Numbered from the stretch's first letter, positions 1-9,237 are shown. The stretch is 64,000 bases of DNA from Alphaproteobacteria bacterium (GCA_030424845.1 JAUHWC010000006.1:79312-143311), one strand, 5' to 3'. The notes: generated by a model from the letters alone, not told the origin. Made by a program: numbers and translations.

Positions 1-1027
1 CCAGGAACAGCGCGCCGTAATTGGTCATGTTCTTCAGGAAGTAGTCCGGGTCCTCGGTCATCACCTGCACGTGCTCGTTGGCATAGTCGTCCGCCACGAT
101 GCGCATTTCCTCATAGCTGTCGCAGACCACGACCTCGCCGAAGTTCTCCCATGCAGGGCGCGCATAGTCGGCCGTCGGCAGGATATCGAGCAGGCGCTCG
201 ACTTCGCGCATGGTATCGCGCGCGAGCCTTTCGGAGTTGGTGATCAGGATTGCCGGGCTTTCGGGGCCGTGCTCTGCCTGGCCGAGGAGGTCCGTGGCGC
301 AGATCTCGCCATCCACGCTCTCGTCTGCGATCACCATGGTCTCGGTCGGGCCTGCGAAGAGGTCGATACCCACGCGGCCGAACAGCTGCCGCTTGGCTTC
401 TGCGACAAAGGCATTGCCCGGGCCGACCAGCATATCCACACCGCCGATGCTCTGCGTCCCGATCGCCATCGCACCGATCGCCTGGATGCCGCCGAGCGCA
501 TAGATCTCATCAGCGCCCGCCATCGCCTGTGCGGCCACGATCTTGTCCGCCGGCTTGCCTTCGAACGGCGGGGCACAGGTGATCACGCGCGGCACGCCTG
601 CCACCTTGGCGGTGAGCACGCTCATGTGCGCAGAAGCAAGCAGCGGATACTTGCCGCCGGGAACGTAGCAACCAGCGCCGTTCACCGGAATGTGCTTGTG
701 GCCCAGCACCACGCCGGGCATGGTCTCGACCTCGACTTCCTTCATCGAGTCCTTCTGGATCTGCGCGAAGTTCCTCACCTGCGTCTGCGCGAACTCGATG
801 TCCTTGCGTTCCTGCGGTGTCAGCCGCTCCACGCAATTGTCGATCTCGGCCTGACTCAGCCGATAGTCCTCGCGGTCCCAGCCGTCGAACTTGATGCTCA
901 GTTCGCGCACCGCCGCATCGCCGCGATCCTCGATATCGGCCAGCGTCGCCTCGACAATCTCGCGAACCTTGCGGTCCGCATCGCGTTTCGCCTCGGCAGT
1001 CGCGCCGCGCTTGAGCCAGGTGGCCAT
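1..1027 (-). CDS. HisD-like (histidinol dehydrogenase family) NAD-dependent dehydrogenase, C-terminus cut by window edge
   Basis: About 342 residues are visible from ATG at 1027, which has AAGAGGAA just upstream; the gene runs off the left edge. Family hallmarks are YVPGG (about 121-125), a GPGN segment (about 202-205), AGPTE (about 225-229) and the AEHGP stretch that in HisD carries metal and catalytic histidines. True HisD oxidises histidinol twice to histidine, but no other his gene is near. It is divergent from an FAH hydrolase operon, so a paralogue oxidising another alcohol is more likely (HisD-like HpsN, for example, oxidises a sulfonated diol). The substrate is unknown. The family call is firm; the function is inference. 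Confidence 0.85.
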   Translation of the reverse strand, partial: MATWLKRGATAEAKRDADRKVREIVEATLADIEDRGDAAVRELSIKFDGWDREDYRLSQAEIDNCVERLTPQERKDIEFAQTQVRNFAQIQKDSMKEVEVETMPGVVLGHKHIPVNGAGCYVPGGKYPLLASAHMSVLTAKVAGVPRVITCAPPFEGKPADKIVAAQAMAGADEIYALGGIQAIGAMAIGTQSIGGVDMLVGPGNAFVAEAKRQLFGRVGIDLFAGPTETMVIADESVDGEICATDLLGQAEHGPESPAILITNSERLARDTMREVERLLDILPTADYARPAWENFGEVVVCDSYEEMRIVADDYANEHVQVMTEDPDYFLKNMTNYGALFL

Positions 1028-1103
1028 CGGTATTCCTCTTGCAGTGTTGCCGGTTGATGCGTGGCAACTGCCCCAAGCCCCCTTCGCAAACCAACGCATC
1101 TTA

Positions 1104-1128
1104 TCGATGGCTTGCTATCGGTCCTATG
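1104..1128 (+). promoter_or_regulatory. Candidate LysR-type operator upstream of the FAH operon
   Basis: The stretch contains ATGGCTTGCTATCGGTCCTATG (1107-1128 without flanks). It matches 38653-38674 at 18 of 22 positions, and its first 16 bases match 52710-52725 (minus strand) at 15 of 16. It lies about 60 bp before the FAH start and 80 bp before the HisD-like start, in a divergent promoter gap. A role for the NodD-like LysR at 40578 is inferred. Confidence 0.45.
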
Positions 1129-1190
1129 CCATTGAGCTTGCCACAGGCGCGCAGTAGCCATTCCCCATAACCAACGGGAGATATGTGCAG

Positions 1191-2135
1191 ATGCGCCTTG
1201 CAACACTGAATGACGGAACGCGTGACGGACGGCTGGTTGTGGTGTCGCCCGATGGCGAGAACTGCGCCTTCGCCCCGGTAAAGACCTTGCAGGACGCGCT
1301 GGACGACTGGGCCAATGTGTCCCCGCAATTGCAGGCGATAAGCGAATTTCCCGAGCAGCTGGAGATTGAGCAACTGCTCGCCCCGCTGCCGCGCGCGTGG
1401 CAGTGGCTCGATGGCTCGGTGTTTGCCAGCCATGGCGAACTGATGGACAAGGCGCTGGGCCAGAAGGCGCATAAGCCCGATTTCCCGCAGATGTACCAGG
1501 GCATGTCAGACACCTTCTACGGTCCCACGGAAGACGTACCGATGATCAGCGAGGACCTCGGTATCGATTTCGAGGGCGAATTCGGCATCATCACCGATGG
1601 CGTGAAGATGGGCACCTCGGCCGGGGATGCCGCAAAGCACATTGTCCTGCTGGTGCAGATCAACGACTGGTCGCTGCGCAAGCTGGCCGGTCCCGAAATG
1701 AAGACCGGCTTCGGCTGGATCAATGCCAAGCCGCCGTGCGGAATGGCCCCCTTCGCCATCACGCCGGACGAACTTGGCGAGCATTGGAAGAACTTCCGCG
1801 TATGCCTGGACCTACAGGTGAAGTGGAACGACAAGCAGTTCGGCAATGCCAATGGCGAACCCATGGGTTACGGCTTTGACGAGCTGGTTGCCCATGCTGC
1901 GATGACGCGCAACCTCGTGCCCGGCACGGTGATCGGTTCGGGCACCGTTTCGAACCCCAACTACCGCGAAGTGGGTTCTTCCTGCATCGCCGAGCGCCGT
2001 GGCATCGAGATCGTCGACCACGGCGAACCAAAGACCGATTTCATGAAATATGGCGACCGGGTGCGCATGGAAGCGCACCTGCCCGATGGTTCCGCCCCCT
2101 TCGGCGCGATCGAGCAGACGGTAGTGGCTCCGTGA
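1191..2135 (+). CDS. Fumarylacetoacetate hydrolase (FAH) family protein
   Basis: A 314-residue FAH-fold protein. The metal site shows as EGE (residues 128-130) followed by the INDW segment; an FGWINAK stretch and a GSGTVSN loop are also typical. The N-terminal 100 residues form the extra domain of the long FAH class. FAH enzymes hydrolyse C-C bonds in acylpyruvates or beta-diketones and often finish aromatic meta-cleavage pathways. ATG 1191 is chosen because GGGAG (1176-1180) sits 10 bases upstream; GTG 1185 is an alternative. It overlaps the cupin gene by GTGA, so the two are translationally coupled. A role in opening an aglycone ring product is inference. Confidence 0.87.
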   Translation: MRLATLNDGTRDGRLVVVSPDGENCAFAPVKTLQDALDDWANVSPQLQAISEFPEQLEIEQLLAPLPRAWQWLDGSVFASHGELMDKALGQKAHKPDFPQMYQGMSDTFYGPTEDVPMISEDLGIDFEGEFGIITDGVKMGTSAGDAAKHIVLLVQINDWSLRKLAGPEMKTGFGWINAKPPCGMAPFAITPDELGEHWKNFRVCLDLQVKWNDKQFGNANGEPMGYGFDELVAHAAMTRNLVPGTVIGSGTVSNPNYREVGSSCIAERRGIEIVDHGEPKTDFMKYGDRVRMEAHLPDGSAPFGAIEQTVVAP

Positions 2136-2674
2136 CCAGCAGCTATATCGACGGTCTTCCGCCGATCCAGCGCGTGGTTACCGGCCACAACGGGGAGGGC
2201 CGCGCATGCTTCGTGTCGGAAGACGTGCGGGAACCGCAACTCGTTCCTACGGGCGATGCCAATTTCCTGCTGCTCTGGACAACTGCGACAGTCCCGGCAG
2301 ACAATAATGATCCGACTGACGGTCGCGATCGGGACGTTGGTACGACACTCAAGGGCGGCAGCGCCTTTCGCATCGTGGACATGTTGCCCGGCGGGGAGAG
2401 CCCGTTCCACCGCACCAATTCCATCGACTACGGCATCGTGCTGGAAGGCGAGGTGGAGCTGGAACTGGAAGACGGTCGCAAGAAAACGATCCGCAAACAC
2501 GGCGTGATCATCCAGCGCGGCACCAACCACCTGTGGCGCAACACAAGCGACCAGGTGTGCCGCATCGCCTTCATCCTGATCGAGGCACCGGCCTATCTGC
2601 ACGAGGGCAAGCCACTGGACGAATACAAGCCCGAGCAGGTCGACGATCGTTACGGAAACGCGCGGATATCCTGA
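2132..2674 (+). CDS. Cupin-domain protein
   Basis: A 180-residue single-domain cupin. The beta-barrel motif runs from an HRTNSIDYGIVLEGE segment (about residues 92-106) to IIQRGTNHLWRN (about 129-140). It keeps a metal-type His in the first motif and another in the second. GTG start at 2132 overlaps the FAH stop. Cupins of this length act as small dioxygenases, isomerases or ligand sensors; which applies cannot be told here. Its place between an FAH hydrolase and a permease suggests work on the same aromatic or keto-acid intermediate. Confidence 0.8.
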   Translation: MTSSYIDGLPPIQRVVTGHNGEGRACFVSEDVREPQLVPTGDANFLLLWTTATVPADNNDPTDGRDRDVGTTLKGGSAFRIVDMLPGGESPFHRTNSIDYGIVLEGEVELELEDGRKKTIRKHGVIIQRGTNHLWRNTSDQVCRIAFILIEAPAYLHEGKPLDEYKPEQVDDRYGNARIS

Positions 2675-2711
2675 AAAAACGGGAATGCGCTCTTACGGGA
2701 GAATGAATGCC

Positions 2712-4037
2712 ATGGCTGAAAATAGCGTAGCGGCCTATCCATCTCGCGCAGTCGCCTGGCGATCTGCCATCATCGTGTTCGTACTGACGGTCATCGCGAT
2801 GGCAGACCGTATGGCCATTTCCATGCTGATCGGCCCGATCAAGGAGGAGTTCGGCATCGGCGACTTCCAGGCCAGCTTGCTGATCGGGTTCGCCTTCACG
2901 CTGTTCTACGTGATCTTCCTGCTTCCGATCGGTGCAGCAGCGGACAGGTTCAGCCGGGCCAAGGTGCTGGCGATCTGCCTGTTCGTATGGTCGATCACCA
3001 CGGTCGCCTGCGGCTTTGCCGCCGGCTTCATCAGCCTGTTCGTGCTTCGCATGCTGATGGGTGCGGGCGAGGCCGGCATCGGCCCCTGTTCGCACGGCAT
3101 TATCGGCGCGAGCTTCCCCCGCGAAAGCCTGTCAAAGCCGCTTGCCCTGCAAGGCATCGGGTTCCAGGTCGGCCCGGCCGTCGGCGTGGCTGCGGCGGGC
3201 GGCATCCTGGCTGCAGGGGCAGCCGGTGCATTCGACAACGTACCAATCCTGGCGGACCTCGCCCCGTGGCGCGTGGCCTTCATCCTTATCGGTCTGCCGG
3301 GCCTGCTGGCGTTGCTGCTGATCCCTTTGCTGCACGATCCGGACCGCGCCAGGCAGACCAACGAGGCCGCAGGCACGGCGCCCAAGGCGAACGTCATGCC
3401 GTTTCTCAAGCGCTATCAGGTCCTGATGGGCACCATGCTGCTCGCCTCCGGCATTTCCGCAATGGCGGCCGGCACGGTCACCGGCTGGGTACCTGAATAC
3501 CTGCAGCGCTCGCTGGGTGCTTCCCCGGCGGAAGCAGGCAGCCTGCTGGGCATCATCATGATTTCCAGCGCTTTCATCGGACAAGGCCTGTTCGCGGTGA
3601 TTGTCGACTGGTTTGCCGCGCGCGGATATCTCGATGCGCCGATCCGTGTCGGCCTGTTGCCCACCTTCCTTGCCATTCCGCTGGCGTGGTTCGCCTTTTC
3701 AGCCGATGGTGACAGCGGGTTCTACGTCCTGTTGCTGGCCTTTGCCTTTGCCATCGCGCCGTTCAACACCATCAACAACACGGTGGTGCAGCAGGTCGCT
3801 CCGCCCCAGCTGCGCAGCCGCCTTTCCGCATTGTTCATCTTCTCGATCAGCATCATCGGCTTCGCGATCGGCCCGACGCTCGTCGGCTGGCTGAGCGAAT
3901 TCGTGTTTGGCGAGGAACGGCTGGGCGATGCCATGCGCATCGTCACCACGCTGTCGATGGTCGTCACCTTCGTGCTGCTGCTTATGGCACGCCGTCCGCT
4001 GATCGCCTGCATGGAGGAAAAGCAGTCCGGGCAATGA
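2712..4037 (+). CDS. MFS permease (spinster/ACS-like)
   Basis: About 441 residues with 12 predicted membrane helices. The DRMAISM start of the first loop, the GAADRFSRAKVL loop 2-3 motif and the RMLMGAGEAGIGP helix-4 motif are typical of organic-acid or aromatic-acid MFS importers. ATG 2712 is preferred because GGGAG lies 10 bases upstream; upstream in-frame ATGs at 2685 and 2703 are possible. The gene ends in ATGA overlap with the SDR gene, so FAH, cupin, permease and SDR form one operon. It probably imports the compound that operon degrades. Confidence 0.87.
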   Translation: MAENSVAAYPSRAVAWRSAIIVFVLTVIAMADRMAISMLIGPIKEEFGIGDFQASLLIGFAFTLFYVIFLLPIGAAADRFSRAKVLAICLFVWSITTVACGFAAGFISLFVLRMLMGAGEAGIGPCSHGIIGASFPRESLSKPLALQGIGFQVGPAVGVAAAGGILAAGAAGAFDNVPILADLAPWRVAFILIGLPGLLALLLIPLLHDPDRARQTNEAAGTAPKANVMPFLKRYQVLMGTMLLASGISAMAAGTVTGWVPEYLQRSLGASPAEAGSLLGIIMISSAFIGQGLFAVIVDWFAARGYLDAPIRVGLLPTFLAIPLAWFAFSADGDSGFYVLLLAFAFAIAPFNTINNTVVQQVAPPQLRSRLSALFIFSISIIGFAIGPTLVGWLSEFVFGEERLGDAMRIVTTLSMVVTFVLLLMARRPLIACMEEKQSGQ

Positions 4038-4792
4038 CCGGCCTGTTCGACCTTACCGGCAATCGCGCGATCATCACCGGGTCCACCCGGGGAATTGGGC
4101 GCGCGATTGCCGAAGCCATGATCGAAGCAGGGGCCCGCGTGGTTATCTCCAGCGAGGATGCTGGCGACACAGCCCGCGTCGCCGCGGAACTGGGCCAGCC
4201 GGGCCTTGCAGCGGACGTGACCATCGAGGCAGACCTCAACGCGCTGGTGCAATTCGCTATCGACCAGCTGGGCGGGCTCGACATCCTCGTGTGCAATGCC
4301 GGGATCAGCGGCAAGCCCGGCCCCTTCACCAACGTCGAAATGGATGATTACGACCGCGTGATGGCGGTGAACCTGCGCAGCCAGGTGGTCCTGTGCAACC
4401 TCGCACTGCCGCATATCGCGCAGGCCGGCGGCGGTGCGGTGGTGCTGATGAGCAGCATTGCGTCCCTGCGCGGCAATGGTGCGATCAATGCCTATTCCCT
4501 GTCCAAGGCAGGCGTATCGCAGCTGGCGCGCAATCTCGCGGTCGAATGGGGGCCGAAGAACGTGCGGGTCAACGCCATCGCGCCCGGCTTCATTGCCACC
4601 GAGCTGTCGAAGCCCCTGCTGGAGAACGAGGCCTTCTTGGCCCGCCGCATGGCGATGACCCCGCTACGCCGCCCAGGCCAGCCTGAAGAGGTGGCGGGCG
4701 CTGCGGTGTTCCTCGCTTCGCCAGCAGGAGCCTTCACCACCGGCCAGACCATCACGGTGGATGGCGGCACGGTGATCACGGACGGAAGTTAG
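4034..4792 (+). CDS. Short-chain dehydrogenase/reductase (SDR)
   Basis: A 252-residue classical SDR. It shows the cofactor motif TGSTRGIG (15-22), NAG (88-90), catalytic Ser near 140-141 and YSLSK (Tyr154, Lys158), and ends with the usual GQTITVDGG segment. It catalyses NAD(P)-dependent oxidation or reduction of an alcohol/ketone; the substrate cannot be read. The start overlaps the permease stop by ATGA, and its stop overlaps that of the convergent metallo-hydrolase. It is the last gene of the FAH operon. Confidence 0.9.
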   Translation: MTGLFDLTGNRAIITGSTRGIGRAIAEAMIEAGARVVISSEDAGDTARVAAELGQPGLAADVTIEADLNALVQFAIDQLGGLDILVCNAGISGKPGPFTNVEMDDYDRVMAVNLRSQVVLCNLALPHIAQAGGGAVVLMSSIASLRGNGAINAYSLSKAGVSQLARNLAVEWGPKNVRVNAIAPGFIATELSKPLLENEAFLARRMAMTPLRRPGQPEEVAGAAVFLASPAGAFTTGQTITVDGGTVITDGS

Positions 4793-5769
4793 TCACACCC
4801 CACGTCGAAGCTCGACAGGTCGCGCGCCAGGTCCAACGGGCCGGAATAGAATTGCCGCACTCCATTGCGCAGGTATTCCTCGCTTTCGTGAAGGGCCGTT
4901 GGCGGCACGGCAAAATGGGTCAGCACAACGTGGCCGACTTCGGCCGTCGCAGCCATTCGGCCCACTTCGGCGGCATCAACGTGGTGTGTTGCAAGGTGCT
5001 GGCGCATCGCGGCCTGCACGGGCGGGGGCATGTCAGGCCTCTGGGCAAGGATATCCGCTATCAGCGGTTCCAGCGCGATCACTTCGGTCACCAGCATGTC
5101 CGTTCCAGCAGCAAGCTCGGTCAGTTCCTCGCTCGGACCCGTGTCGCCGCTATAGGTGATTGAACGGCCATCCATATCGAAGCGATAGCTCAGCGAGGTT
5201 GTGCCGATCTCCTCCAGCGGGAAATCGTAATGGGTGTTGGTGCGCGCGGTCACGGTGATGCCGCCCGCCAGTTCGAAGGTCTGGTCATCCAGTGGTAGTT
5301 CCACCACGCGGATATTGGCAGCAGGATCAGCCACCGCCGCTCCGGTGCCGAAACCGACCCGTTCCTGCGGGCGCAAGGACATCACGATACCGTCCACCAC
5401 CTGGCTGATGCCGGGCGGGCCGTACACTGCAATCTCGTCGGTATAGGTGTTCATCCAGCGCAGGCCCAGGACGGCGGCAAGGCCGCCGACATGATCCCAG
5501 TGAAGGTGGCTGATGAAGACATGCTTCACCTCGCCCGTGGTGCGGCCCAGCTTGGCCAGTGCATCCGCCGTGCCATCACCCGAATCGACAAGGATCACCG
5601 CATTTCCTGCTTCCAGCATGTTTGCCGGTTCCCCGCGATCGAGCGTGGGGATCGGGCCGCCCGCAGTTCCCAGCGTGGTCCATCGCAGCGCAGGGCAGCT
5701 ATCTTGGGCCAGGGCAGCAGCGGGCATTGCAGTCAGCACCATGGATGCAGCAACTGTGATCATTCGCAT
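4789..5769 (-). CDS. Exported metallo-beta-lactamase-fold hydrolase
   Basis: A 326-residue protein with an N-terminal Sec signal (residues 1-22, ending AAALAQ) and the zinc motif HLHWDH (88-93). Later ligands sit in YSGDTGPSEE and LTHFAV segments. The overall pattern resembles RNase Z/arylsulfatase-type metallo-hydrolases rather than beta-lactamases. It should act in the periplasm on an ester, lactone or sulfate ester; which is unknown. ATG 5769 follows GAGGAG by 10 bases and gives an intact signal peptide. It is divergent from the FrsA-like hydrolase. Confidence 0.85.
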   Translation of the reverse strand: MRMITVAASMVLTAMPAAALAQDSCPALRWTTLGTAGGPIPTLDRGEPANMLEAGNAVILVDSGDGTADALAKLGRTTGEVKHVFISHLHWDHVGGLAAVLGLRWMNTYTDEIAVYGPPGISQVVDGIVMSLRPQERVGFGTGAAVADPAANIRVVELPLDDQTFELAGGITVTARTNTHYDFPLEEIGTTSLSYRFDMDGRSITYSGDTGPSEELTELAAGTDMLVTEVIALEPLIADILAQRPDMPPPVQAAMRQHLATHHVDAAEVGRMAATAEVGHVVLTHFAVPPTALHESEEYLRNGVRQFYSGPLDLARDLSSFDVGCD

Positions 5770-5853
5770 AACGTCATCTCTCCTCGATTTGAGGCAGACT
5801 AGACCAAGAATCCGCAACAGGGGCATGAAGCTTTTCGATGGGACTGTATCCAT

Positions 5854-5867
5854 AGAATGGAGTTTGA
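5854..5867. promoter_or_regulatory. Weak copy of the AGAA-N6-TTCT dyad
   Basis: AGAA TGGAGT TTGA in the divergent gap between the metallo-hydrolase and FrsA-like genes. Only the left half is intact, but its flank (ATAGAATG) matches stronger copies at 25060 and 22189. Listed as a possible ninth site only. Confidence 0.25.
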
Positions 5868-5927
5868 TTGACCGCACACCCCGCCTAAGCGAGGCTTGCA
5901 ATTGCCTTTTCAATGCGGAGTAGACAC

Positions 5928-7088
5928 GTGGCGCTTTTCGAACCCTTCCCCAATTATGTCTGGAACCTGTCGGTTGCCATCGCAGTCGAAAACGGCGGCA
6001 GGCTCGGCGAGATTGTCGACATCATCAACGAGTTGAAGGGCAAGGCCGAGGCGGGCGAGGATGCCGGGACCGAGGACTTCATGAAGGCCTGGGTGCGAAT
6101 GGCCGACAACCTCGTCGAACTGGGCGAGGAAGACCTTGCGCTGGGCCGCGAGTTCTCCGCCGGCAACAAGTTCAAGCGCAGTGCCATCTATTACCAGACC
6201 GGCGAGCGCATGCAGAAGCACGGCAGCGAGGGTCGCGCTGTCACTTATCGCAAGGCGATCGACAATTTCCTGCGCGGCATGAAATACACCAACGAGCCGG
6301 TCGAAAAGATCACGATTCCCTATCAGGGCAAGGAAATCACCGGCCTGTTCCACAAGGCACCGGTCGAAGGCCCGGCACCTTGCGTCGTCTATTGCAACGG
6401 CCTGGATTCCATGAAGGAAATGCTGTGGATGGGCGGCTTCCCCAAGGCCCTGGCCCAGCGCGGCATCCACTCGATCTGCGTGGACCAGCCGGGTACCGGT
6501 GAAGCCTTGCGCCTGCACGATCTGCCTGCCACCCCGCATAGTGAGGAATGGGCCAGCGCCTGGATCGACTATCTCGAAACCCGTGACGATGTGGACAACG
6601 CCCGCATCGGCATGACCGGCATTTCGCTGGGCGGCCACTTTGCCCCGCGCGCCGTGGCTTACGAACCGCGCTTCGCCTCCGGCGCTGCATGGGGTGCCAA
6701 CCACAACTGGCACGAAGTGCAATACAAGCGCATGCAGCGCGAAGGCGAAAACCCCGTGCCGCATTATTGGGGCCACGTGTTCTGGGTGTTCGGCGCGAAG
6801 GACATGGATGACTTCCTCGAGAAGTCGAAGGACATGAACCTCAATGGCCATATGGACCGGATCAAGGTTCCCTTCCTCGTCACCCACGGTGTGCAGGATC
6901 GCCAGATCAGCAAGGATTACGCGCAGCAGGCCTATGACCAGCTGGTCAACAGCCCGCGCCGCGAACTCAAGTGGTTCACCCCGCGCGAGGGCGGCGTGGA
7001 GCATGTCGGCGCAGACAACCACGCTTTCGCGATCGATTACATCGCCGACTGGTTTGCCGAGACACTGGGTGGCAGGACTGCGGCTTGA
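5928..7088 (+). CDS. Alpha/beta hydrolase of the FrsA / 2,6-dihydroxypseudooxynicotine hydrolase type
   Basis: About 386 residues: a helical N-terminal cap region (about 1-120), then an alpha/beta-hydrolase core with nucleophile motif GISLGG (Ser233), a late HGVQDRQI segment for the acid and a C-terminal EHVGADNH stretch carrying His. This architecture is that of FrsA-like hydrolases, whose best-known member cleaves a C-C bond in an acyl-dihydroxypyridine. GTG 5928 has GGAG seven bases upstream; ATG 5913 lies upstream of that ribosome site and is less likely. It is followed by a flavoreductase. A role in C-C cleavage of an aromatic ketone is inference. Confidence 0.82.
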   Translation: MALFEPFPNYVWNLSVAIAVENGGRLGEIVDIINELKGKAEAGEDAGTEDFMKAWVRMADNLVELGEEDLALGREFSAGNKFKRSAIYYQTGERMQKHGSEGRAVTYRKAIDNFLRGMKYTNEPVEKITIPYQGKEITGLFHKAPVEGPAPCVVYCNGLDSMKEMLWMGGFPKALAQRGIHSICVDQPGTGEALRLHDLPATPHSEEWASAWIDYLETRDDVDNARIGMTGISLGGHFAPRAVAYEPRFASGAAWGANHNWHEVQYKRMQREGENPVPHYWGHVFWVFGAKDMDDFLEKSKDMNLNGHMDRIKVPFLVTHGVQDRQISKDYAQQAYDQLVNSPRRELKWFTPREGGVEHVGADNHAFAIDYIADWFAETLGGRTAA

Positions 7089-7120
7089 TCGCCGCCTGGC
7101 TGGACCCGATTAGGATAGCT

Positions 7121-7897
7121 ATGGCACCTCCCAACAGACCCGCTCCACGCACGCTGACCGTCCTCGCCAAGCGCCATGTCACGCCCAACATGTTGCGCCT
7201 GACGCTTGGGGGCGATGGCATGGCCGGTTTCCCGCCCGGCCGACAGGGCGGCTATGTGAAGCTCAACCTGCCGCAAGGAGCCGGCAAGCCCGCTGTGCGC
7301 ACCTATACCATCCGCGCACAGCGTGACGGCGCAGCGGGGGGCGAGATCGACCTCGATTTCGCACTGCATGCCGAGACCGCGACCGGCCATGCCGGCCCCG
7401 CCACCGAATGGGCGATGACCGTCGAGCCGGGGGCAGAGGTGCTGGTAGGCGGCCCCGGCCCCGCCAAGCCGCTTCCCGCAGGCCACAGTTTCTACCTGCT
7501 GGCAGGAGACATGACCGCCCTGCCCGCCATCTCGGTCAACATCGAAGCGCTGCCAGCTGACGCGCGCGGCCTTGCCGTGATCGAGGTAATGAGCCTTGAA
7601 GACAGGCAGGACATTGCAGGGCCGGAAGGCTTCGAGGTACAGTGGCTGGTGGCCGAACAGCCCGGCCTGGGTGCCGCAGAGCACCTGCAGGCCATTCGCG
7701 ATGCCGGATGGGGAGCGGAAGATCTTTACGCCTGGGTCGCCGCAGAGTTTTCAACGATGCAGGCGCTGCGCAGCTACCTGCGCGACGAACGCGGCCTGGG
7801 GCCCGACAGACTCTACATCTCGTCCTACTGGAAGAGCGGCCTCAACGAAGAGGCCCACAAGCTTGCCAAGCGTGAGGATGCCGAGGCGCAAGCCTGA
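7121..7897 (+). CDS. Siderophore-interacting-type FAD/NAD(P)H oxidoreductase
   Basis: A 258-residue protein of the SIP (ViuB-like) family: an FAD-binding N-terminal barrel with the RTYTIRAQR flavin motif (about 62-70), then an NAD(P)-binding SIP domain with a LAGDMTALPAI segment and a C-terminal SYWKSGLNEEAHK tail. Members reduce ferric siderophores, and a few act as general flavin reductases. ATG 7121 has AGGA six bases upstream. No siderophore gene is nearby, so it may instead supply electrons to one of the oxygenases in the window; that is inference. Confidence 0.87.
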   Translation: MAPPNRPAPRTLTVLAKRHVTPNMLRLTLGGDGMAGFPPGRQGGYVKLNLPQGAGKPAVRTYTIRAQRDGAAGGEIDLDFALHAETATGHAGPATEWAMTVEPGAEVLVGGPGPAKPLPAGHSFYLLAGDMTALPAISVNIEALPADARGLAVIEVMSLEDRQDIAGPEGFEVQWLVAEQPGLGAAEHLQAIRDAGWGAEDLYAWVAAEFSTMQALRSYLRDERGLGPDRLYISSYWKSGLNEEAHKLAKREDAEAQA

Positions 7898-7903
7898 GCC
7901 GCG

Positions 7904-7919
7904 GCAGGCTGGAGCCTGC
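7904..7919. terminator. Hairpin between convergent genes
   Basis: GCAGGC (7904-7909) pairs with GCCTGC (7914-7919) around a 4-base loop, in the 23-bp gap between two convergent stops. There is no T-run, so it is only a candidate bidirectional terminator. Confidence 0.4.
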
Positions 7920-7920
7920 G

Positions 7921-9237
7921 CTAGAGCGCGTTGGCTCGCGCTATTCGCTCATACACCACCGAACTGAGCTTTGGCATGCGGCGGAAGCTGGTGCGATCCA
8001 CGCTGACCAGGCCGAAGCGTGGGCCATAACCGAAAATCCACTCGAAGTTATCGAGCAGGGACCAATGGCAATAGCCGGTGACGGGAACCCCGTCGGCAAT
8101 CGCGCTGTGCAGGTGGCCGAGTGCGTCGGGAATGAACCGTTGCCGCACAAGGTCGGTTGCATCATTTATGCCATGCTCGGTTACCAGGATCGGCTTGCCT
8201 GTTTCGGCATGCGCATAGCGCACCGCGCCAGCCAGCGATGGCGCGTAAACATCCGTGCCGCCATTCTCGTGCCCGACATCTTCAGGCGCCGGCAAACGCC
8301 CGTCGGGGCCCCAGATCGCGCGCTCATAATTCTGTACGCCCAAGAAGTCATCCGCCTTGGCGACATCGAGCCAGCGGCGGTAGAGATGGTTACGCATCTC
8401 CTCCAGCTTGCCCTCGCCGCCGGGACCGGCCTGATCATCGAAAATGGCAATGGACAGGCCGACCGGAAGCTCGCTCCTCTCAGCCTTGATCGCGTCGCGT
8501 GCCAGCGCGTGGCCCGCCTCCATGGCAATTTCGAGCGGTTCCACATCCTCTGGCCTGGTAACATTGGCAGAAACGAATTTCGCACTGTCTGTCAGCTCTC
8601 CGGCTCGATCAAGATTGGCCCGTTGCGCCTGCTTGAGTGCAGGCGGCAGATCGAGGCTTCCAAGCAGCTTGGGAAGGTTCGGTTCGTTGAAGGTGATCGC
8701 CTGGTGAATCCCGTCTCCCATCGCTCGCATGACGCGCCGGCATTGCTCCGCGAACCAGTGTCCTGCTTCGGGATTTAACCAGCCACCTGCCGCGGCAAAC
8801 CAGCGCGGACTGGTGAAATGGTTGAAGGTCACGATCGGGGCCAGCCCGCGGGCATGGCAGCCCTCCACAATGCGCGCGTAATGGTCCAGCGCGGCTTGCG
8901 AAACCAGGCCCTGCTCGGGTTCGATCCGCGACCATTCCACGCTGAAGCGATAGGCGTTGAGGCCCATGGCAACGCACAGGTCGAGATCGGTTTCCCACAA
9001 GGCGAAGCTGTTGGCGGCATCACCTGCCGGCTCGGCAAAGGCAGTTGGCCGGATATTGGCGAGGAACCAGGTGTCCGACGCAGTATCATTGCCCTCCACC
9101 TGATGACCCGAGGTGGAGGCTCCCCACAGAAAGCCATCGGGAAAGGCACGAACGCCAGGCTCCTGCGCCGCCAGCCGGCTTGCCGGGATCGACAAGGCCA
9201 CCAATCCCGCTGCGCCGATCAACTCTCGTCTGTTCAT
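7921..9237 (-). CDS. Exported GH1 family beta-glycosidase
   Basis: A 438-residue glycoside hydrolase family 1 enzyme. The acid/base lies in TFNEP (Glu185) and the nucleophile in VTEHG (Glu354); FLWGASTSGHQVEG (37-49) is the family start. A twin-arginine-like leader (NRREL, then a hydrophobic run to about residue 25) predicts export, which is uncommon for GH1. It would remove beta-glucosyl or related units from aryl or oligo glycosides in the periplasm. ATG 9237 has a GAGGG site upstream. It is followed upstream on the same strand by a sulfatase, suggesting sequential trimming of decorated glycosides. Confidence 0.92.
   Translation of the reverse strand: MNRRELIGAAGLVALSIPASRLAAQEPGVRAFPDGFLWGASTSGHQVEGNDTASDTWFLANIRPTAFAEPAGDAANSFALWETDLDLCVAMGLNAYRFSVEWSRIEPEQGLVSQAALDHYARIVEGCHARGLAPIVTFNHFTSPRWFAAAGGWLNPEAGHWFAEQCRRVMRAMGDGIHQAITFNEPNLPKLLGSLDLPPALKQAQRANLDRAGELTDSAKFVSANVTRPEDVEPLEIAMEAGHALARDAIKAERSELPVGLSIAIFDDQAGPGGEGKLEEMRNHLYRRWLDVAKADDFLGVQNYERAIWGPDGRLPAPEDVGHENGGTDVYAPSLAGAVRYAHAETGKPILVTEHGINDATDLVRQRFIPDALGHLHSAIADGVPVTGYCHWSLLDNFEWIFGYGPRFGLVSVDRTSFRRMPKLSSVVYERIARANAL

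Noticed and set aside
49..1027. HisD-like gene as true histidinol dehydrogenase
   Set aside because: No other histidine-biosynthesis gene is near and its neighbours are catabolic, so I did not assign hisD.
71..1057. Long plus-strand open frame across the HisD-like gene
   Set aside because: It is the antisense shadow of the HisD-like gene, which has clear family motifs and a ribosome site; high G+C makes such shadows common here.
7121..7897. Siderophore cluster suggested by the SIP-family gene
   Set aside because: No siderophore synthesis or ferric-siderophore regulation gene is nearby, and the TonB receptors carry catabolic operators instead.
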